In this document: positions 61,659 through 64,000 of the stretch, one piece after another | How the letters are laid out: the number at the start of each line of letters is the position of its first letter | Position numbering within the stretch: the stretch's first letter is position 1 | Source of the DNA: Bacteroidota bacterium | GTDB taxonomy: Bacteria > Bacteroidota > Bacteroidia > Bacteroidales > VadinHA17 | DNA: 64,000 nucleotides | Reading direction: 5' to 3' | Assembly (NCBI GenBank): GCA_011050615.1 | Contig: DRFJ01000057.1 | Location: 1 to 64,000 of the forward strand | Notes under the pieces: model-generated | Databases searched by the model: none | Told to the model about the DNA's origin: nothing | The model's input: the letters and a program-made list of their open reading frames with translations, nothing else | Program-made: the position numbers and the translations under genes

Positions 61659-63122
61659 TTATGATTTCTTATTCAAGAGCCCTTTAATAATATCTATTAA
61701 ATTCTCTTTAATGAACATATATTCACGAATTTTAAAAATTTCCGATACACTAACTGTCAAAATTGTTCCGAGACCAATCTGCAAAATAAATTTGACAGCA
61801 ATACTACAGTCAATAAAATGATCAACAAGAAGCAGAAAGGCTCCTACGGATATAGCTATAAAGAATGATGCTGATAGATCTTTGAATTGGCTCAAAACTG
61901 AATATCCAATTAGTCTCCCGGAATAAAATGCCTTTAATATATATTCAGCAGCACTTACAATAATCATTGCTACAATCATAGCCTTAATGCCCAGAAATAT
62001 TCCTGTAAGCACTGCAGGTATCATAAATAGTTTGGTTATTATTTCCAACTTAAGAGTCAGTCTTCCTTTTCCGTATACATACAGCAGTGTTCTGGCCATT
62101 GCATTCAGAGGGTAAAAAATTCCTACAAAGCATAACAACTGAAGATATATAACTGATTCAATCCACTTTTCACCAATTAGTGTTAATACTAATGATTCAG
62201 CACTTGCAGCAATAATTAACAATAAAATCAAAACGACATACATTGTACTGTTAAGTATCTTTTTATAATTATCACTTAAGCGTTCAGGTTCATTTTGTAG
62301 TCGAGATAGTGCCGGAAATGCCACTACTGCAATTATTTCACTAATTTGAGTCGAAGCTAGACTTTTAAACATATCAGCCCTGGAATACAATCCCAGCTCC
62401 TTGGCAGAAAAAAACTTAGCTATAACAAGATTATAAATATTATAGTACAGTTTATCAATTATTGCTGTTACCAGTAGGTTTGATCCAAATCCAAACATCT
62501 CTTTAAAGCTTCTTATGCTGAACACCCTTGATGGCATCCATCGGTTACCTGTCCATAAAAAGGCAGACCTTAGAATATGCTGTGATATCGCTCTGTATAC
62601 CAGGCTCCACACCCCAAAACCTTTGTATGCAAGGTATATCCCAATTACGCCTGACACTGAAATTGATGCAATATTTATCTGGGTCAGCTTCTTGAAATTA
62701 ATTTCCTTGGTGAGTATTGTTGTTTGAATTAGGGTAAAAGCATCAATTATTACTATTGTTCCTATTACTCGTGTTAGCTTGGTAAGTTGAGGTTCCTTAA
62801 AAAAGGTACTTATAAAAGGCGCAGTAAAATAAAGAATGACATAAATTAATAGCCCAACAAAAAGATTAAAATAAAAAACCGTTGAAAAATCTTTTTGATC
62901 GCAGTCCTGTTTTCTTATGAGAGCCTGGCTGAAGCCACTATTAATAAAAGGCTGTGTTAGAACAATAAAAATGGTAACCATACCGACCAGGCCGTATTCT
63001 CTTGGAGTCAATAACCTGGCTAATATAATGCCAACAACTAAGCTAATTGCCTTTTCAAAAGCATTACCCGTGAAGTTCCAGGTTAGTCCACTAACTGTTT
63101 TTTGTTTAAGATCAACAGACAC
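61659..63122 (-). CDS. Wzx-type lipid-linked oligosaccharide flippase
   Basis: A 487-residue integral membrane protein with 12 or more hydrophobic segments, of the polysaccharide-exporter (TuaB/WzxC) branch of the MOP superfamily. It starts KTVSGLTWNFTGNAFEKAIS and has LARLLTPREYGLVGMVTIF and IKDLSASFFIAISVGAFLLL-like segments. It flips the finished lipid-linked unit across the inner membrane, feeding the polymerase at 57437. Confidence 0.88.
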   Translation of the reverse strand: MSVDLKQKTVSGLTWNFTGNAFEKAISLVVGIILARLLTPREYGLVGMVTIFIVLTQPFINSGFSQALIRKQDCDQKDFSTVFYFNLFVGLLIYVILYFTAPFISTFFKEPQLTKLTRVIGTIVIIDAFTLIQTTILTKEINFKKLTQINIASISVSGVIGIYLAYKGFGVWSLVYRAISQHILRSAFLWTGNRWMPSRVFSIRSFKEMFGFGSNLLVTAIIDKLYYNIYNLVIAKFFSAKELGLYSRADMFKSLASTQISEIIAVVAFPALSRLQNEPERLSDNYKKILNSTMYVVLILLLIIAASAESLVLTLIGEKWIESVIYLQLLCFVGIFYPLNAMARTLLYVYGKGRLTLKLEIITKLFMIPAVLTGIFLGIKAMIVAMIIVSAAEYILKAFYSGRLIGYSVLSQFKDLSASFFIAISVGAFLLLVDHFIDCSIAVKFILQIGLGTILTVSVSEIFKIREYMFIKENLIDIIKGLLNKKS

Positions 63123-63203
63123 TCTTTACTTTTTATTTCTTCTTTTTATGGTATCACTGTTCAACTTTCACTCATCCATCAATATTTCATATTACAATTA
63201 TGC

Positions 63204-64000
63204 TCAATTTGACTTATCGTTCATGTTCTTGTACTCCGGGACCATATCTTCAAAGAAATTCACAATTTCATGTTTTGAAAGGCTGTACAGATCGCTGAGA
63301 AGTTTGTCAACTTTTTCATTGAATATCATATTATCAATTTTCTTCACTCTGGCTATCTTAATTTTGGGATGATGGGTAGGAAGAGTATTTTCTTCTTTGG
63401 TCAGAAGTTCTTCAAATAATTTTTCACCGGGTCTCAAACCCGTGAAGATAACTTCGATATCTCTCTCAGGAACCAGTCCTGAAAGCTGTATCATCTGGTA
63501 TGCCAGGTCTACAATAGGAACAGGATCACCCATGTCAAAAACATATATCTCACTACCCTTGCCCATAAACCCCGCCTCAAGTACCAGCTCACAGGCTTCA
63601 GGGATTGTCATGAAATACCTTGTCACTTCTGGATGAGTAACTGTTACAGGGCCTCCGTCCTTTATTTGTTTTTCAAATATGGGTATAACTGAACCATTTG
63701 AACCGAGTACATTACCAAAGCGTGTAATTACAAATTGTGTATTTTTATCTTTCTCCTGTACCCTTGATTGTACCAGCATTTCACATAAATGTTTGGATGC
63801 CCCCATAATATTGGCCGGATTAACGGATTTGTCCGATGATATCATAACAAATTTCTTAACTCCGTATTTAATGGAAAGATCGGTTATTAGTTTTGTGCCA
63901 CCTACATTCACCCTGAAAGCCTCATGGGGATTGGCTTCCATCAGTGGAACATGTTTATATGCTGCTGCATGAAAAACAATTTCAGGACGATGCTGATTGA
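63204..64000 (-). CDS. CapD/FlaA1-type nucleotide-sugar dehydratase, cut by the window edge
   Basis: The frame stays open to the right edge, so this is the C-terminal 265 residues of a longer protein. The ATG at 63941 is internal, because the codons to its right read HRPEIVFHAAAYKHVPLMEA, a conserved block of the family. Other motifs are ISSDKSVNPANIMGASKHLC, FGNVLGSNGSVIPIFEKQI, HPEVTRYFMTIPEACELVLE and GLRPGEKLFEELL. It belongs to the UDP-GlcNAc (or UDP-sugar) 4,6-dehydratase group, usually with N-terminal membrane segments lying outside the window. The product could feed the PglE-type aminotransferase. Confidence 0.9.
   Translation of the reverse strand, partial: NQHRPEIVFHAAAYKHVPLMEANPHEAFRVNVGGTKLITDLSIKYGVKKFVMISSDKSVNPANIMGASKHLCEMLVQSRVQEKDKNTQFVITRFGNVLGSNGSVIPIFEKQIKDGGPVTVTHPEVTRYFMTIPEACELVLEAGFMGKGSEIYVFDMGDPVPIVDLAYQMIQLSGLVPERDIEVIFTGLRPGEKLFEELLTKEENTLPTHHPKIKIARVKKIDNMIFNEKVDKLLSDLYSLSKHEIVNFFEDMVPEYKNMNDKSN

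Noticed and set aside
63204-63941. Start of the CapD-type gene at the ATG at 63941
   Set aside because: The frame continues upstream to the edge with a conserved family block, so the ATG is internal.

Overview
The window looks like a piece of a Bacteroidota chromosome, probably a Bacteroidales/Marinilabiliales-type environmental lineage. The evidence is several C-terminal type IX secretion (T9SS) sorting domains, a gliding-motility-type CHU_C domain, FISUMP-domain lipoproteins, lipoboxes of the S-C-E-K type, and upstream sequences matching the Bacteroidota promoter form (TTG, 20 bp, TAnnTTTG). I see no tRNA, rRNA, CRISPR array, insertion sequence or phage gene. Base composition is AT-rich throughout.

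Region 1 (1 to about 16.4 kb) holds mostly secreted or surface proteins. These are a DUF6599/DUF362 pair, a decayed aldo/keto reductase, a T9SS-exported polysaccharide deacetylase with FG-GAP-like repeats, an SGNH-like lipoprotein, two same-length FISUMP lipoproteins that share long identical DNA stretches, a PKD/CHU_C protein and a beta-helix T9SS protein. The first member of a pair of small paralogous proteins also lies here (11566-12138).

Region 2 (about 16.9 to 27.6 kb, plus strand) is an exopolysaccharide operon head. The second small paralogue is followed by a polyprenyl glycosylphosphotransferase, a Wza-type export lipoprotein and a Wzc-type co-polymerase/tyrosine kinase. Then come an acyl carrier protein, a glutamine-hydrolysing asparagine synthase, a NadE-like synthetase and an AMP-forming ligase. 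These last four suggest activation and amidation of a carboxylate used to decorate the polymer. A frameshifted four-helix-bundle (S23) gene and a palindromic repeat interrupt this stretch.

Region 3 (27.8 to 32.8 kb, plus strand) has a lipoprotein, a truncated and frameshifted copy of it, and two beta-helix proteins that may act on or bind polysaccharide.

Region 4 (32.8 to 64 kb, all minus strand, small gaps and overlaps) reads as one very long polysaccharide operon entering from the right edge. In transcription order it encodes a CapD/FlaA1-type dehydratase, a Wzx flippase, an asparagine-synthase-like protein without the glutaminase cysteine, a glycosyltransferase, an EpsG-like polymerase and a deacetylase-like protein. 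Six consecutive ATP-grasp proteins follow, then two glycosyltransferases, another deacetylase-like protein, a WbuB-like glycosyltransferase, a seventh ATP-grasp, a GNAT, a beta-propeller protein and a NodB deacetylase. The operon ends with a PglC-type phosphoglycosyltransferase, a PP-loop amidotransferase-like protein, a YdcF protein, a PglE-type aminotransferase, a hexapeptide acyltransferase, an SGNH-like protein and the three genes of UDP-N-acetyl-L-fucosamine synthesis.

Taken together this is a Wzx/Wzy-type surface polysaccharide locus with an unusually heavy load of carboxylate-amine ligases (seven ATP-grasp, two asparagine-synthase-like, one NadE-like, one AMP-ligase/ACP pair). The most interesting inference is a polysaccharide decorated with amino acids or peptides by a ligase array. 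This is inferred from family membership and context and is not proven by the sequence.
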